NCBI RefSeq assembly: GCF_021462225.1
Contig: NC_061800.1
Span: forward strand, 16,600,749-16,664,748
Length of the DNA stretch: 64,000 nucleotides
Direction of reading: 5' to 3'
From: Girardinichthys multiradiatus
Lineage: Eukaryota; Chordata; Actinopteri; Cyprinodontiformes; Goodeidae
The position numbers were made by a program, and so were the translations under genes. The notes under the pieces were generated by a model. That model was given only the letters and a program-made list of their open reading frames with translations. It did no database searches and was not told the origin of the DNA. Below are positions 1 to 11,705 of the stretch, one piece after another (positions within the stretch are counted from its first letter, which is position 1; the number at the start of each line of letters is the position of its first letter).

Positions 1-54
1 GTTTCTTTTCGTGTTAGCCTGTTTTGTGTTGATGTCCTGTGTGTGCACTCTTAG

Positions 55-190
55 ATAGATTCTTGTCTATATGTCTAGTCCCTTATGTGGGACAAGCAGA
101 TAGAAATTAGCCTTTGGCTACAATCTGGCATATTTGTGTATTTGTTCATTAATATGCACACTGTCTCTGTTTCAAATGAATAAATATGAA
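55..190 (+). repeat. LINE 3'-tail-like repeat remnant
   Basis: The stretch resembles a 3' UTR end widespread in fish LINEs: a 'GGGACAAGCAGATAGAAATT' segment, then 'AGCCTTTGGCTA', then an A/T-rich end with 'AAATGAATAAATATGAA'. The resemblance is from memory of the repeat type and no coding part is visible, so the clade is not assigned. It directly abuts a Tc1 remnant. Confidence 0.35.
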
Positions 191-194
191 GTTT

Positions 195-585
195 TAAATG
201 TGCAAAAATGCTGCCTGTGGTGGGAAACTAATACCCTGAACACCCCATTCCCCATAGTGAAACATGGTGGTGGCAACACCATCCTGTGGGAGGTCCTTTT
301 CTTTAGCAGGGACAAGGAAGCTGGTCCGAGTTGTTGGGAAGATAGATAGAATCCGTAAAATCTGTTAGAGACGGCAAAAGACTTCACACCAGGGCGGAGG
401 TTCATCTTCTAGCAGGACAACAACCCTAACCCAACAGAGAGAAATACAGCTGAATGGTTTACATCAAAGTATATTCATGTGTTAGAAAAGTCCAAAATCC
501 AGATCTAAATTAAACTGAGAATCTGCCAAGACTTGAAAATTGATATGGGGAGAAATTCTCCATTCATTCTGATCGAGCTTGAGTT
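195..585 (+). pseudogene. Tc1-like transposase remnant
   Basis: A degenerate piece of a Tc1/mariner transposase. The clearest block is VKHGGGNTILWE (near 259-294), matching the family's 'VKHGGGSVMLWG' region inside the DDE domain. It is followed by an FSRDKEAGP-like stretch. Further on, a 'CAGGACAACAACCCTAA' stretch at 412-428 recalls the codons around the second catalytic Asp (QDNxPxH). Stops and frameshifts interrupt it throughout, and no inverted repeats are recognisable. It is a dead fragment, clearly not a host gene. Confidence 0.7.
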
Positions 586-2430
586 ATTTTTTTTAAAGAA
601 GAATGGGCAAAATGTGCCGTCTTCAGAGGTGCAGAGCTGGTACTTTTTGTTAGCCTATCAGATAACATAACCTAAAATACGATGAAATGTTTGGTTGTAA
701 TGTAGCAAAATATGTAAATTTTTCAAAGGGTATAATTACGTTTGTCAGATACCATATGTACTCACAAACACCAAAAAAAAATATTGTTTTTATTGCAACC
801 TTTTACAGCAGCACGAAAACAATGCTCTGCTGTGCTGCTCTTGCCGCTGGATGCTTTATGAGCAGTGAAACAGATGTTCGCTTCTTAGATGGGGTTTGGC
901 AGAAGTGCTCAGGAGACAGCACTGGAAAAGGATGAGCATAAGGCACCTGATCGGACAGAATCGATGGGAAGCAATTAGATGATAAGTCTGTGATTGCACG
1001 AAGGCTGAGACCTTTTCCAGTAGAGGTGAGGGAGAGTGAGTGAGAGGATAAACTGTTTAATATCCGAAAACTGAAGTAAATATATCCTCTTCACACCTGT
1101 GCTAATGAAGCGACTGTGTGTTGTATTTATGTGTTTATGATTATGTGTTTTGCCTAACACCTATTGTCATAAAGATACATGATTATTAAGGGAGCAGGGT
1201 TTTTTTCACAGCAGGGAAAAAGGGACTCAGCTGACAACAGGTTGGGCTTCCTTTTGTGCCTTTGTTTGAATGCTCAGCAAAATACATATTCATGCTCCCG
1301 ATATGTACGCAGTGGCACACATTTGAGCATGTTTATTTAGGTTGCATACATTAACAAAATGCTCACAAAATCTGATTTTACACTGTTGTAATGCAAATAT
1401 AAGACAAAAGGTAACAGTAAAAACAGGTTCCACATAGCAGAGGTGGAGACAGTCTCCAGGAGCTGGTGTCTTGTTATTTCTGTAGTATCCCTGGGAAAAG
1501 GTTAAGATCTCGCAGTGGGCTGGCTATTAGCCTAAACCAGGGTGCATTGTATTCTGTATGGGCTGAAAAGATAAGTTCTGGCAATTATTGTACCTCCTGT
1601 GCCCATGTACAGACTACAAAAGGAGCTAAGCATCTGTTCTTTACTTTGGGGGTGTAATGATGTCATACAAAACTTTACTGTATACTTAATCTAGCCTTTG
1701 TGAGGTTGTTGTTAGATTTGTCTGTTTATCTGAAAAACACCTCATTTGTGGCCCTTAAAACCAAATGGATATACACACAGAACTTGCAACAGTAATGTTG
1801 CTTCTCTCTCCTGCTTGAATCCTCTCGTGTTGCTCATTTCCGACACTAGATGGCTGTCTGAGCTGTGTGTGCTTCAAGACAGCCACAACAGCAGCATCTT
1901 TCTGCTGCTTTTACAGGCCTCAGAATTGTACATCTTAGTAGAAGACTTTTTGTTAATAATGCTTCGAGACACCTGGGTTATGAACACACAGACATGTCAC
2001 GCAGCTTAATGTTTTGATGTTTGAATTTTCCAGCCCATCGTTTTCTTCATGAAGTCAAGAACAATGGATTAAATACACTGCCATCAGAAAAGTCAGGCAC
2101 AGATGCACACACACTGAGGTGAAAGTGCATTTGAGCTTGTTTAAAAATAAACTCTATGCTATGTCATTTTCAATCTATGCTCCACACATCTAGATGTGTT
2201 TTTTAGTGTTTCAGGTAAACTGACAGAACTGAAAACAAATATTGATGTGAAAAGGCACCCACTGAACACATTATTTATCATGATGGTTTAAATTGCATCA
2301 TTATTTAAAGTTTTGTGGATCCAATGTGCAGCGTTTTGTAGAAGACTATTTGTAGTTTCATTATGTGTGGTAAATGGTAACCGCAGAGCACTTGCTTGTA
2401 TTGACTTTGAAGACTGCCTTTCTTCATCCT
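586..2430. other. Unique sequence, no gene seen
   Basis: AT-rich, apparently single-copy sequence. The short open frames here have no recognisable domains or codon structure. No repeat is recognised. Confidence 0.5.
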
Positions 2431-2725
2431 CCTTCAGAGGCCTTCCATCTCTCTAGCCTGAAGCTCCCAAACCGCACAGCCGGCCAGTTCATGGTGGCCC
2501 TTTTATTATGATGTCAGCACTTTGCTTAAAAGAGCGTTCAATATCTCCAGGACGACCATCGCGGGAACATCAATGGAATAACACACAGGCGGGCACCGGA
2601 TGGCCATTCCTCATAGCTAGTCGGTTTATTTGCTCATTGATTTATTGGAAGCTGACGCCGTAATTGAATTTAGTAGCAGTGATTATCACAGCTGAACAGG
2701 TTGCATGTATTTACCAGCATCTGTT
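2430..2725. promoter_or_regulatory. Candidate conserved non-coding island
   Basis: A mixed-composition, non-repetitive island with homeodomain-type AATTGAATT cores (near 2663), a TTTATTTGCTCATTGATTTATT stretch (within 2626-2647) and no open frame. In composition it resembles developmental enhancers in fish gene deserts. This is an inference from texture only; cross-species alignment would decide. Confidence 0.25.
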
Positions 2726-2991
2726 TGCGGTGGTACACTTTAAAACTGAATTTTGGAGGCAAAGAATTTAAGGCTGCATCTGGCCTTAGCTAGTTTACAC
2801 TATAAGAATTTAAGTATTAAGTATTAGCCATTTACTTATTTAAAAGAAAATGTTTAAAATTTAAATTTAAAAGAAAAAGAAAAAACTCCTGCCTGAGCAT
2901 TTTGATTAGAGCTTACCTGAAAATCTTATGTCAACCATTATTCTAATTTGTAATCGAAACTGTTTAAAAAAAACAGTAAGGCTGATATGTA

Positions 2992-4414
2992 CAATGCGAT
3001 GCAAAAGTATTCACCACATATTTCGTATCCCAACCTGTAATTTGAATGTTTTTTAATCGTATTTTACGTGATGGATCTGCACAAGTTGGTAAATTTAAAT
3101 GAGAAAAATACATTAATATAAAGCCCCAAAAACATTCCAACCAGTTACCTTCAAAAGTCATATATTTAGTGAAAAGCCTACCTGTGTAGTCTGAATGTCA
3201 CATGATCTGTCAGTATAAACTCAACTTTTCTGAAAGGCCCCAGAGGCTGCAACACCTCTAAGCAAGATGCATCACACCAAGAAGACCAAGGAGCTCTCCA
3301 AACAACTCTGGGACAAAGTTGTTGAGAAGTACAAGTCAGGGTGAGGTTACACAAAAAGGAAGGAAAATGTCTGGTGCAAACCCAACACATCCCATCACCC
3401 CAAGAACAACATCCTCACAGTGAAACATGGTGGTGGCAGCATCATGCTGTTGGGATATTTTTCAGCAGCAGGTACTGGGATACTGGTCTGAGTTTAAAGA
3501 TGAATGGTGCTAAATACAGGGATATGTTTTGGTGCTGCTGGACCTCACCGCAGCCTTTGATACTGTGGATCACTCCGTCCTCTTGTCTCGACTAAACCAC
3601 TATGTTGGTATCCGTGGCTCAGCATTCAAGTGGTTTACATGCTATCTTACTGACAGAACTTTCACAGTTATGATTAACAACTTGGCATCCTCTGTCGTGT
3701 GGGGTCCCAGAGGGCTCCATCCTTGGCCCCCTCCTTTTTCCCTCTATATGCTGCCACTCGGAGCGCTCATTACACAACACCACCTGTCTTTCCATTGTTA
3801 CGCAGATGACATCCAAATCTATCCCTAAAACTAAGTGACAGTAACCCACAAGACTGCCTTCTTGGTGGCATTTCAGTAGTTAAACAAAATGTCTTGTTTT
3901 TAAATGAACAAAAGACTGATCCAGTAGTTTGGTGGCACGCTGTTCCAGTGTTTGTACAGTTGTATTGCTATTTCTGTTGTTGATTGTTTATTGTCTTTAC
4001 TTTTATGAAATGTTTTTTCTTTTTATGTATGCTTTGTACAGCACTTTGGTTGCCTAATTGGCAGTTTTGAAAGGGCTATACAAATCAATAAATGAAATGA
4101 AATATTCTTGAGCAAAACCTGTGATTTGATACTGGGACAAAAGTTCACCTTCCTGCAGGACAATGACCCAAAGCATACTGCTAAAGCAACACTCCAGGGC
4201 TTTAAGGGGAAACATTTAAATGTGTTGCAATCAATTAGTCAAAGCCCAGAACTCAATCCAATTGAGAATCCTTGGTTAGACGTGAAGATGACTGTTGTAG
4301 GCATGTTCTGTAAATGAAATGGTCCAAACTCTCAAACAGCCCATTTTAATTCCAGGTTGTGAGGCAACCTAACATGAAAAATCCCAAGGGGGTGAAAACT
4401 TTTGCAAGGTACCG
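2992..4414 (+). mobile_element. Degenerate Tc1-like transposon, split by a LINE
   Basis: Degenerate termini match in inverted orientation: ATGCAAAAGTATTCACC near 3000 on the left and GGTGAAAACTTTTGCAAGGT (4391-4410) on the right. Both are flanked by TA (2990-2991, 4415-4416), the Tc1/mariner target. The interior holds transposase debris: the 'AAGACCAAGGAGCTCTCCAA' region (3281-3300), 'AGTGAAACATGGTGGTGGCA' (VKHGGG, 3419-3438), and after the LINE 'CAGGACAATGACCCAAAGCA' (QDNDPKH, 4157-4176) and ELNPIENPW. The frame is broken many times. A LINE inserted at 3524-4103 lies exactly between the GGG block and the second Asp block, so the Tc1 is older. Confidence 0.85.
3524..4103 (+). mobile_element. 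5'-truncated L2-like LINE inside Tc1
   Basis: A short non-LTR retrotransposon fragment. Residues of the reverse transcriptase palm are visible: LLDLTAAFDTVDHSVLL (motif A, catalytic Asp) and CYADDIQIY (motif C). Between them the GVPQGS box is present in the DNA (VPEGSILGPL) but sits in another frame, so two compensating indels flank it. The coding region then collapses after about 3830. The 3' end reads GGGCTATACAAATCAATAAATG AAATGAAAT, an L2/CR1-type terminus. The target was a Tc1 sequence GGGATATTC; an ATAT-like short duplication may flank it. Truncated, with no endonuclease. Confidence 0.8.
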
Positions 4415-4419
4415 TATAT

Positions 4420-4975
4420 GTGTTGTATTATAATTGAAAATATCAACAATGTTAAGAACTGTCATAAGACTAATGTTTGAGAAAGTTTCTGTCTTGGTGC
4501 AAAAATTTTAGTATGCATTTAGGTTTGCTGGCTTAGCAACAGTGCTAATGTTAAAGTAAAAACTTGTTAGTGAGCTAAGCTTATTAATCCTGAGGCATGT
4601 TAGATGTGGTTGTAAAAGAAAAGATTCATAAGTCACCTTTTTAGAATAGTTTTTAAAAGTTTTATTACTATTTCTCTGACATGTCCTGCCCTAACCAATT
4701 AAGCAGTGCTAGAAGTAAAGTCAAACATGTTTAATATGTTCTACTTGCAAGTCCGAAAACCAATAGGATTTGCTAGTTGCTCTGGTGCTATATACAAACT
4801 GATACCAATGTATACCTCTTACATTTAAGCATTCAAACACACAGAAGAGAAGAGTTATTAAAGTTAGTAAAAATAACATACTGCTATTCAAAGAAGTGTG
4901 CAACTGAGTAGTATATTTAAAAAAATACACGTGCACGTATATTTGTGCATAAAAAACAACAGACAATTTACAAAG
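4420..4975. other. Unique sequence, nothing recognised
   Basis: AT-rich intergenic-type sequence with no recognisable coding or repeat signature. Confidence 0.4.
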
Positions 4976-4977
4976 AA

Positions 4978-5185
4978 TGGAAAAAACTGTGCAGCAGGGG
5001 TGTAAACACTTATTGAGTTTGTTGGGAGCAGTGATGGTTATAAAGCCTAACAGCTGCTGGGAGGAAGGATCTTTGATAACACTCCTTTGTGCACCTAGGA
5101 TGCACACAGTTTGGAGCTCTCCAGTTCTGCAACAGCTTCATGCGACCCAGTGCACTGGGTTGAGGGGGGATTCTTAGACTGAGCT
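4978..5185 (-). pseudogene. Possible LINE ORF C-terminus relic
   Basis: On the minus strand a reading frame ends with a stretch that includes CTKECYQRSFLPAAVRLYN. This resembles the 'SF(I/L)P.A.RLYN' C-terminus found after the reverse transcriptase in several animal LINE ORFs. It forms the end of a 161-codon open frame whose upstream half (5180-5495) is hydrophobic, has no recognisable domain, and may be unrelated sequence. I see no RT motifs nearby. A host secreted or membrane protein is less likely, because there is no coherent domain and no start context. Confidence 0.3.
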
Positions 5186-8100
5186 GGCCTTTCTTATCTA
5201 ACCACTTCCACTCAGCTGTAGATAAACTGTTGCTCCAACAAACTACACCATAGATGATGGCTAATGCCAGTCCTGGAGATTTGACGGAGAAGTCTGCCAT
5301 AAATAAGGATAAACAGGAATGGCACCCGCACAGTTCCCTGTGTATTGCAGACCAACCTGTCAGAAAATAGAGAACATAGTAAGAAATTGATATTTTGTTG
5401 TGCAATATGAGCAACAAGGAGAAACAAACAATCAGAAGTGCTAATAAATAGTTATACCCACAACTTTCACTACATTCTCTATGCCCAGCTGCCATTATTG
5501 GGTACTAAACCTAGGGCTGCTCGACCAGCCCATTTTTCCCAGTCGGAATTCCAACTTCCGAGGACAAAGCTGTCGTTACCAGTAAATGGCACATCTTACA
5601 TGTCAGAGAAGATGTTAAAATACCACCTTGTTAAAACAGATTTTAATATATTCATTACTTTTTTAATAAGATTTTGTGCCTTTTTATGAACCAATTTTTT
5701 ATATTTCTTTTTAATATGGGAGTTAAAAACAAGTTGTTTAAAATGTTCTTTATACTTAATTCAGAACTGAACAAATTTAGGACATTTAAAAAAAATTCTT
5801 CCTCTGTCTGGTAAGCTAGAAAGACAAAATAGGAAAAAACAAAATAAGATATATGAAGACAAAACAAGAACCACGTTTTCCATCCATATACAACTTAACT
5901 ATTTTTTCGGTCATAAATATTGATTAAAATACACTCAAATAGAATGCATGCCGCTTGTTACTCCAATGTTACTGTTTTGTTTTATCAGTGTATAGAAAAA
6001 ATAAAAAGCTGGCTCCAAATGGATTAATAATGGATGTACTGTACAATGCATTACAATGTGATGTTGCAAAGGGCTTTGTTTATTTTCTCATTTCTCTTTA
6101 GATTCCCAGAATACAAAATGAAAAACTGCAAAGAATAAGGCCAAACAAATCTAGAAAAATACAACTTAAATCAGGAAGCAGATGAGTGAAGGAAAAATCC
6201 CTATTAGTAATAGTCTGATTTGCAGTCCTTTTAACGACAGTGATGCAGATTTTTTTTTTTTCTGTTTGGGCAAAAAAACATCTAAAGTCATCCACAATAA
6301 TTCATGATGTGATAATTTCAGGAACTTCACTTTTTGCAGTGGACAGATATAACTTAAACCAGAGGTCTTGCGTGCAGTTTGCCTTTGACCCTCGCAACAG
6401 CTGCAAGCCAATAACATCTGATGCATTCAACTGGTGTTGGTTTGATTCTTGACACAAAAAATCCAGAATCGTCCAGGTTGTGACAGAAGTTTTTTAAGAT
6501 TAGGAAAAGAATCAGCTTTGGGAGCACATCTGTGTTCAGGTGTATGATCATCCCGCACCGATCTCCATCTACTTGCAGTATCTCTGGCCCCATAATTTAT
6601 GCAAAGTGAAATGAAAACCTTCTTAGCAATATGTAGATTTCTTTATGCAAAACAGCATCACCTATGGTGCATCAACTGCAGCTAATGCCTTTGATCAGCC
6701 TTTTTGACATTCTCTAACTACTGAGAAGAAAAGAACTTAAAAATTGTAAAGGCTCTTAATTGAAGTGAACATAAAAGAAGATACATGGTGTTAATTGGTA
6801 TACGCTAAGAATAATCTAGACCTTAGAGACCACTGTCCCTTGCCGCCCCCACCCCCACCTCTGCCAAAGTGTCAGGATTTACATCTTTAATTCAAGATTT
6901 CCCCACATTAATTATCTCGCAAGCAGAAAAGTGCGAATCACTTCATTTTAAAGTATAATAAACATCCAAATAGCCCCCTCCCTGCTCATCCATGAATATA
7001 AATTTTGATTAGTGTGCAAAAATACTCTTCTATTTCTTTAAGGTGTGTTGAATGTGGGCTGGAAATATTTTTATTTAGTTATAGCCTAACTTGACTCTTT
7101 AACCACAATATTTTAAAGATATAAGAACAGAGATAGAATGATACAAATAGACAGCAAAATATATTGTGTTTTTAAATTTGCAGCAAATTTGACGTTAGTT
7201 CTGCATGAAGAATAATTTGTGTCTGTGTGAGTTCTGCGCAGTGAAGTAAAGCAATTTGAACACTGGTCTTCAATATGACCTTTGATTATGAGAAGAATAC
7301 AGCGGTGCCTGTATCCCAGGCTGCTCTGTTCCTTCTCAACATGATGAATGGGACAAGTTGAGCTGCAGGACGGAACGGCTAGAATCCAGAGTTGCACACA
7401 TACACGTAAACGAGCTCAGGCACATGCACGCACACAGAAATGCTGACAGACAAATGACATTCTGATGGAAAGTGAAGCACTTTCAAGTCCTTAAATGCAG
7501 CACAAACACTACTCACACTGTAATATCGCAGCACCTGCACTCATCTCTTTTTTGTTCAAAACACATTTGAAACTCTGCTGCTCTTCACATAAGGAGGTAA
7601 ATTCAGGTTTTTATCTTGTGAACAGGTTCATGTGTGGATCTTTTCTCACAAATAATAAACACATCTGTTATAATTTATTGAAACTTTTTGAAAAGCATCC
7701 CAGAGCGCTTAAAATTTATTGAGTTTATTAAGCCTCGATAAGCAATTTATGTAAACACAGTTCAAACGAGTACGGCTCCTGTACACCTTAAAACCTTTGC
7801 TTTTTTGAAGCGATTTATTTTGGGAATATGTTTTAATTTATTGGCTCAAAGTGCGCAGTGCTCTGTGTAAAAACTGAATTGATATGGAAACCTGCAGGGA
7901 CATATTAATTAAAATAGCAATCTAATTAGCATTCCGCTGTGACCTAAAAATTGAATATTATTAGAGCTGCAACCCTCAGCTGCGATAGGAAAAAAAAAAG
8001 AAAGGAGAAAAAAGCTTACATGACAGTGAAATTGAAATTCAAAGAGCTGCAGATAATGTACACACAGATCAAAAGAATAAATGGTGGAGAGAAAATAACA

Positions 8101-8365
8101 CACCAAGAAGTTTTACATTTCCTCATGAGGGGGAAAACCAGCAGGCTGGCGCGCTCCTGCACCTACATACAACACCCACAGTCAGTTTTAAGTAGTGGGG
8201 TAGTTTAATCTTCCACGTGGATGTATAAATTCTGACTGTGACTTAACACCAAAGGTAAAAGGGAACTAAATGTACTGCTTTTTCTGTTCATTGTAGTTTA
8301 AAACAAAAGCTTAAACAATGTTTACATATTATGCAAAGATTTTAAGGTTTACAGGAGCCACACTG
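5186..8365. other. Unique sequence, no gene seen
   Basis: Long AT-rich, mostly single-copy sequence. It includes a T/A-rich stretch near 5650-5870 and a C-rich run at 6842-6858. The island at about 7840-8070 is A/T-rich with AATTAAAAT and CTAATTAGCATT motifs of homeodomain type. No open frame shows domains, splice context or repeats. Confidence 0.4.
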
Positions 8366-8372
8366 GCATATA

Positions 8373-9287
8373 ATGTGTGAGCATTTACACGGCAATGATC
8401 TGTTTGAAGAGTTTCAGTCAGGTTTCAGAGCTCATCATAGCACTGAAACAGCTCTGCTGAAAGTCACTAATGATATTCTTATGGCCTCAGATAATGGACT
8501 TGTGTCTATACTGGTTCTGTTAGATCTCAGTGCTGCATTTGATACAGTCGATCACAATATTCTCTTAGAAAGGCTGGAATATGCTGTAGGGATCAGGGGA
8601 ACAGCGCTAGGCTGGTTTAAATCTTATCTGTCTGACAGATTCCAGTTTGTTCATGTAAATGATAAATCATCTTTAAACTCCAGGGTTAATTGTGGAGTAC
8701 CACAGGGTTCAGTACTTGGGCCAATTCTCTTTACTATATATATGCTTCCAATTGGTCAAATTATCAGGCAGCATGGGATACATTTTCACTGTTACGCTGA
8801 TGATACTCAGCTTTATTTATCCATGAATCCTGATGAGCCCAACCAGTTAAATAGACTACAAGCATGTCTTGAAGATATAAAAACTTGGGTGACTTTAAAT
8901 TTTCTGCTTCTAAATTCAGACAAGACAGAAGTTGTCGTCTTTGGACCAGAGTCTTTAAAAAAGAAACTGCTTAGTCAATCACTTAACCTGGATGGCATTA
9001 AATTGACCTCTGATATTAAAGTAAAAAACCTTGTTGTTATTTTTGACCAGGACATGTCATTTAAATCCCATATTAAACAGGTTTCTAGGATTTCCTACTT
9101 TCACCTCCGGAACATTGCCAAAATTAGAAATATCCCATCCAGGAGTGACACTGAAAAACTAGTCCATGCATTTGTTACTTCAAGGCTGGACTATTATAAT
9201 TCTTTATTATCAGGATGTCCACAAAATGCAGTTAAAAGCCTTCAGCTGATTCAAAATGCTGCAGCAAGAGTTCTGATGAAAATTTAA
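8373..9287 (+). pseudogene. L2 LINE reverse transcriptase, open 304-codon piece
   Basis: This encodes the palm and following part of a LINE reverse transcriptase, which primes cDNA synthesis at nicked target DNA. All key RT blocks are present in order: [18 protein letters not shown] (residues ~14-31), [14 protein letters not shown] (motif A, ~48-61), the GVPQGSVLGPILF box (~108-120), then CYADDTQLYLS (motif C with the catalytic Asp pair, ~140-150). The C-terminus (SRLDYYNSLLSGCPQNAVK..NAAARVLMKI) is typical of the clade. There is no endonuclease domain because the copy is 5'-truncated, and the first Met is just an internal one. A stop in AAAATTTAAAAAAG ends the frame where copy 2 continues. 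It cannot make a working element. Confidence 0.9.
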
Positions 9288-9625
9288 AAAAGAGATAATA
9301 TTTCTCCTATTTTAGCTTCCCTTCATTGGCTCCCTGTTAAATCCAGAATAGAATTTAAATTCTCCTCCTCACAGATAAAGCCCTTAATGATCTATCTCCA
9401 TCATACATCAGAGATCTGATTGTTCCTAACAGAGCACTTCGTTCTCAGACTGCAGGTTTACTGGTGGTTCCTAGAGTCTCTAGAAGTAGAATGGGAGGCA
9501 GATCCTTTAGTTATCAGGCTCCTCTCCTGCGGAACCAGCTCTCGGTTTTAGTCCGCGAGGCAGACACCCTGTCTACTTTTAAGGCTAGGCTTAAAACTTT
9601 CTTTTTTGATAAAGCTTATAGTTAG
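9288..9625 (+). pseudogene. L2 ORF C-terminal remainder, frameshifted
   Basis: This continues the LINE ORF after the stop at 9285-9287. ISPILASLHWLPVKSRIEF is readable first, then the frame shifts near 9360. It resumes as VPNRALRSQTAGLLVVP, then READTLSTFKARLKTFFFDKAYS, and ends at TAG 9623-9625. Copy 2 retains the same end in one open frame on the minus strand (51201 onward), which shows where this copy lost bases. Confidence 0.8.
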
Positions 9626-9885
9626 AGTGGCTTAGGTTATCCTGAGCTATCTTCCTTATTTTTTACCTCCATCTTCCTCCCTCCCTGTTGGTTGGAGTAA
9701 GGGGGAATCAGGTTTAGCCTAAATCGGCTCAGTTATGGTTGAGGTGCAAACACACCCTCCATTTCTGCTACCTGTATGACCCCCTCCCTTTTCCAATGGT
9801 TATGGTCAATCTGACAGAGAGAGGTATCCCAATCGTTGTGGTTTTTAGTATAGCAATGACCATCAGTGGGCTCTAGAAGGACAGA

Positions 9886-9968
9886 CTGTCTACTTTTAAG
9901 GCTAGGCTTAAAACTTTCCTTTTTGATAAAGCTTATAGTTAGAGTGGCTTAGGTTATCCTGAACTATC
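9886..9968 (+). repeat. Second copy of 83-bp L2 ORF-end segment
   Basis: A near-identical repeat of 9569-9651 (the codons for STFKARLKTFFFDKAYS plus the bases after the stop). The second copy leads straight into the standard 3' UTR (ACTATCTCTGTAGTTATGCT). See the finding on compound 3' UTRs. Confidence 0.85.
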
Positions 9969-11039
9969 TCTGTAGTTATGCTGCTATAGGCTTAGGCTGC
10001 TGCAGAACATAATGACCACTTTCACCCTCTTCGCTACATTCTCACACTACTCTCCAATTTTGCATTATTTGCTGTTATTTCAGCTTTTAACATTATGTTC
10101 TCTCTTTTCTCTTCCTAGAAGCTACACCTGGCCTGACTATGTGTCTACCTCTGACACCTTTCTGGAGAGAGGGCATCGTCCAAGCTTCTGCTGGGAACAA
10201 CTTAATGCTCACCCTCTACCGATGATCCTCATGACCCTGTCTTTTACTGTTTAACCCTTTCTCTCTCCTAGACATGGCAATTGACTGAGCTTAACTGTAA
10301 CTAATTCTTTCAGACTCTAACCTTGAAAACTGGCTCAGAGTTTATCTGTTCTTTCTTTCTAGGTGAAACGACTAAAGGAGCTACATCCATCAACATTTAC
10401 TTTTCCTTCCCATAGAAAGTACTCGTGGATCAGTGCTTCTTTGTTCTCTTTGTGTCTCTGCTCTGTTCTCTCTAACCCCCAGTCGGTCGTGGCAGATGGC
10501 GGCTCACACTGAGCCTGGTTCTGCTGGAGGTTTCTTCCTGTTAAAAGGGAGTTTTTCCTCTCCACTGTCGCTATATGCAATCTCAGTATGAGGGATTGCT
10601 GCAAAGTCAACGCCAGTGACTGTCCACTGTCTCTACATGCTCATCCAGGAGGAGTGAATGCTGCAAGTCACTGACTGGATGCAATCTGCTGGGTTTCCTT
10701 AGATAGAAAAACCTTTTATCCAATTTGAATAAATAACTGAATCTGACTGCACTGTTCAATGGTTAGGATTAATTGGAATGTATGTACCTGACTGTTGTGA
10801 AGTGCCTTGAGACGACATGTGTTGTGAATTGGCGCTATATAAATAAACTGAATTGAATTGAATGGAATATACAAGTGCTTAAATAGAGTCCCTAACAAAA
10901 AAGATTTTTCCAGGCTATAATTATAGCCAGAAGTGCCTCAATCCAATAAAAAGTATTAAATATTTTTTAGAAATGTGAGTATTAAGAAAATACACTACAC
11001 AATACACAATACATAGAAATATATCTATAATCCAGGGCC

Positions 11040-11705
11040 TTTTTACCAGGGGCCATCTGGTCTCTGTACCAACTGAATGTGGTTTATGTTGCTGTGGTTA
11101 TGCCGGATCTGTTCCATGTTCAGGTTGCACTCCGGCAGAGCTGCCCTTTGTCTCCAGTCCTGTTCATAATTTTTATGGACGGATTTCTATGCCAAGGGCT
11201 GGAGGGGTAATGTTCAGGGACCAGTGGATTTTATCTTTGCTTTTTGCAGATGATGTGGTTCTGCTGGCTCCCTCTAGCCGGGAACTACAGCATGCACTGG
11301 AATGGTTCACAGGCAAGTGTGAAGTGGTGGGAATGATGATCAGCTCCTCCAAGTCTGAGACCATGGTTCTCGACCGGAAAATTGTGTTTTGCCCCCTCCA
11401 GGTTGGAGGGGTGTCCTTGACTCAAGTGGAGGAGTTTAAGTATCTGAGGGTCTTGCTCATGAGCGAGGGGATACTGGAGTGGGAGATTGAGTGACGAACG
11501 CTGAGCCAGTCTGTTGTGGTGAAGAGAGAGCTGAGCCAAAAGGCGAGACTCCTGACATGAACTTTGAATCATAATCGAAAGAAAGAGATCCCGGATGCAA
11601 GCGGCTGCAGAGGAGCTGGAGGAGCTGTCTGGGTAGCGGGAAGTCTGGGCATCTCTGCTGAGACTGTTGCACTGGCTCTGGATAATCGAAAGATGATGAG
11701 TATGA
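11040..11705 (+). mobile_element. Degenerate RTE-type (Rex3-like) LINE fragment
   Basis: A 5'-truncated RTE-clade LINE. Readable from about 11053: AIWSLYQLN, then CPLSPVLFIIFMDGF (RT block before motif C), then the open piece below. The 3' end is badly decayed: SGCRGAGGAVWVAGSLGIS-like traces of the C-terminus, and GATAATCGAAAGATGATGA near 11680-11698 in place of the family's GGATAAGCGGAAGACGATGA end. Confidence 0.8.
11189..11494 (+). pseudogene. RTE reverse transcriptase fragment
   Basis: An open 101-codon segment of an RTE-type reverse transcriptase. SLLFADDVVLLAPSS (~residues 16-30) is motif C with the catalytic Asp pair. It is followed by MMISSSKSETMVLDRK (~48-63) and QVEEFKYLRVLLMSEG (~78-93), both typical of the thumb side of fish RTE elements. 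A TGA at 11492-11494 ends the frame where the copy at 19256-20303 continues with the EIDRRIGAA block. It lacks the endonuclease and most of the RT and is non-functional. Confidence 0.85.

Larger units (their letters stand above)
8366..10865 (+). mobile_element. 5'-truncated L2-type LINE, copy 1
   Basis: A non-LTR retrotransposon truncated inside the RT domain. It runs through the end of the ORF, a long 3' UTR and an L2-type 3' end (TTGGCGCTATATAAATAAAC then ATTGAATTGAATGG). The UTR carries the fish LINE signature CCTGTTAAAAGGGAGTTTTT (10537-10556). The same family occurs as minus-strand copy 2 (49985-53737) and plus-strand copy 3 (61075-63965). An 83-bp segment is repeated at 9569-9651 and 9886-9968, bracketing a 233-bp block absent from copy 3. 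Confidence 0.9.

Noticed and set aside
5180..5495. Minus-strand frame with hydrophobic segments that could suggest a membrane protein
   Set aside because: No start context, domain or conserved pattern, and its end looks like a LINE C-terminus.
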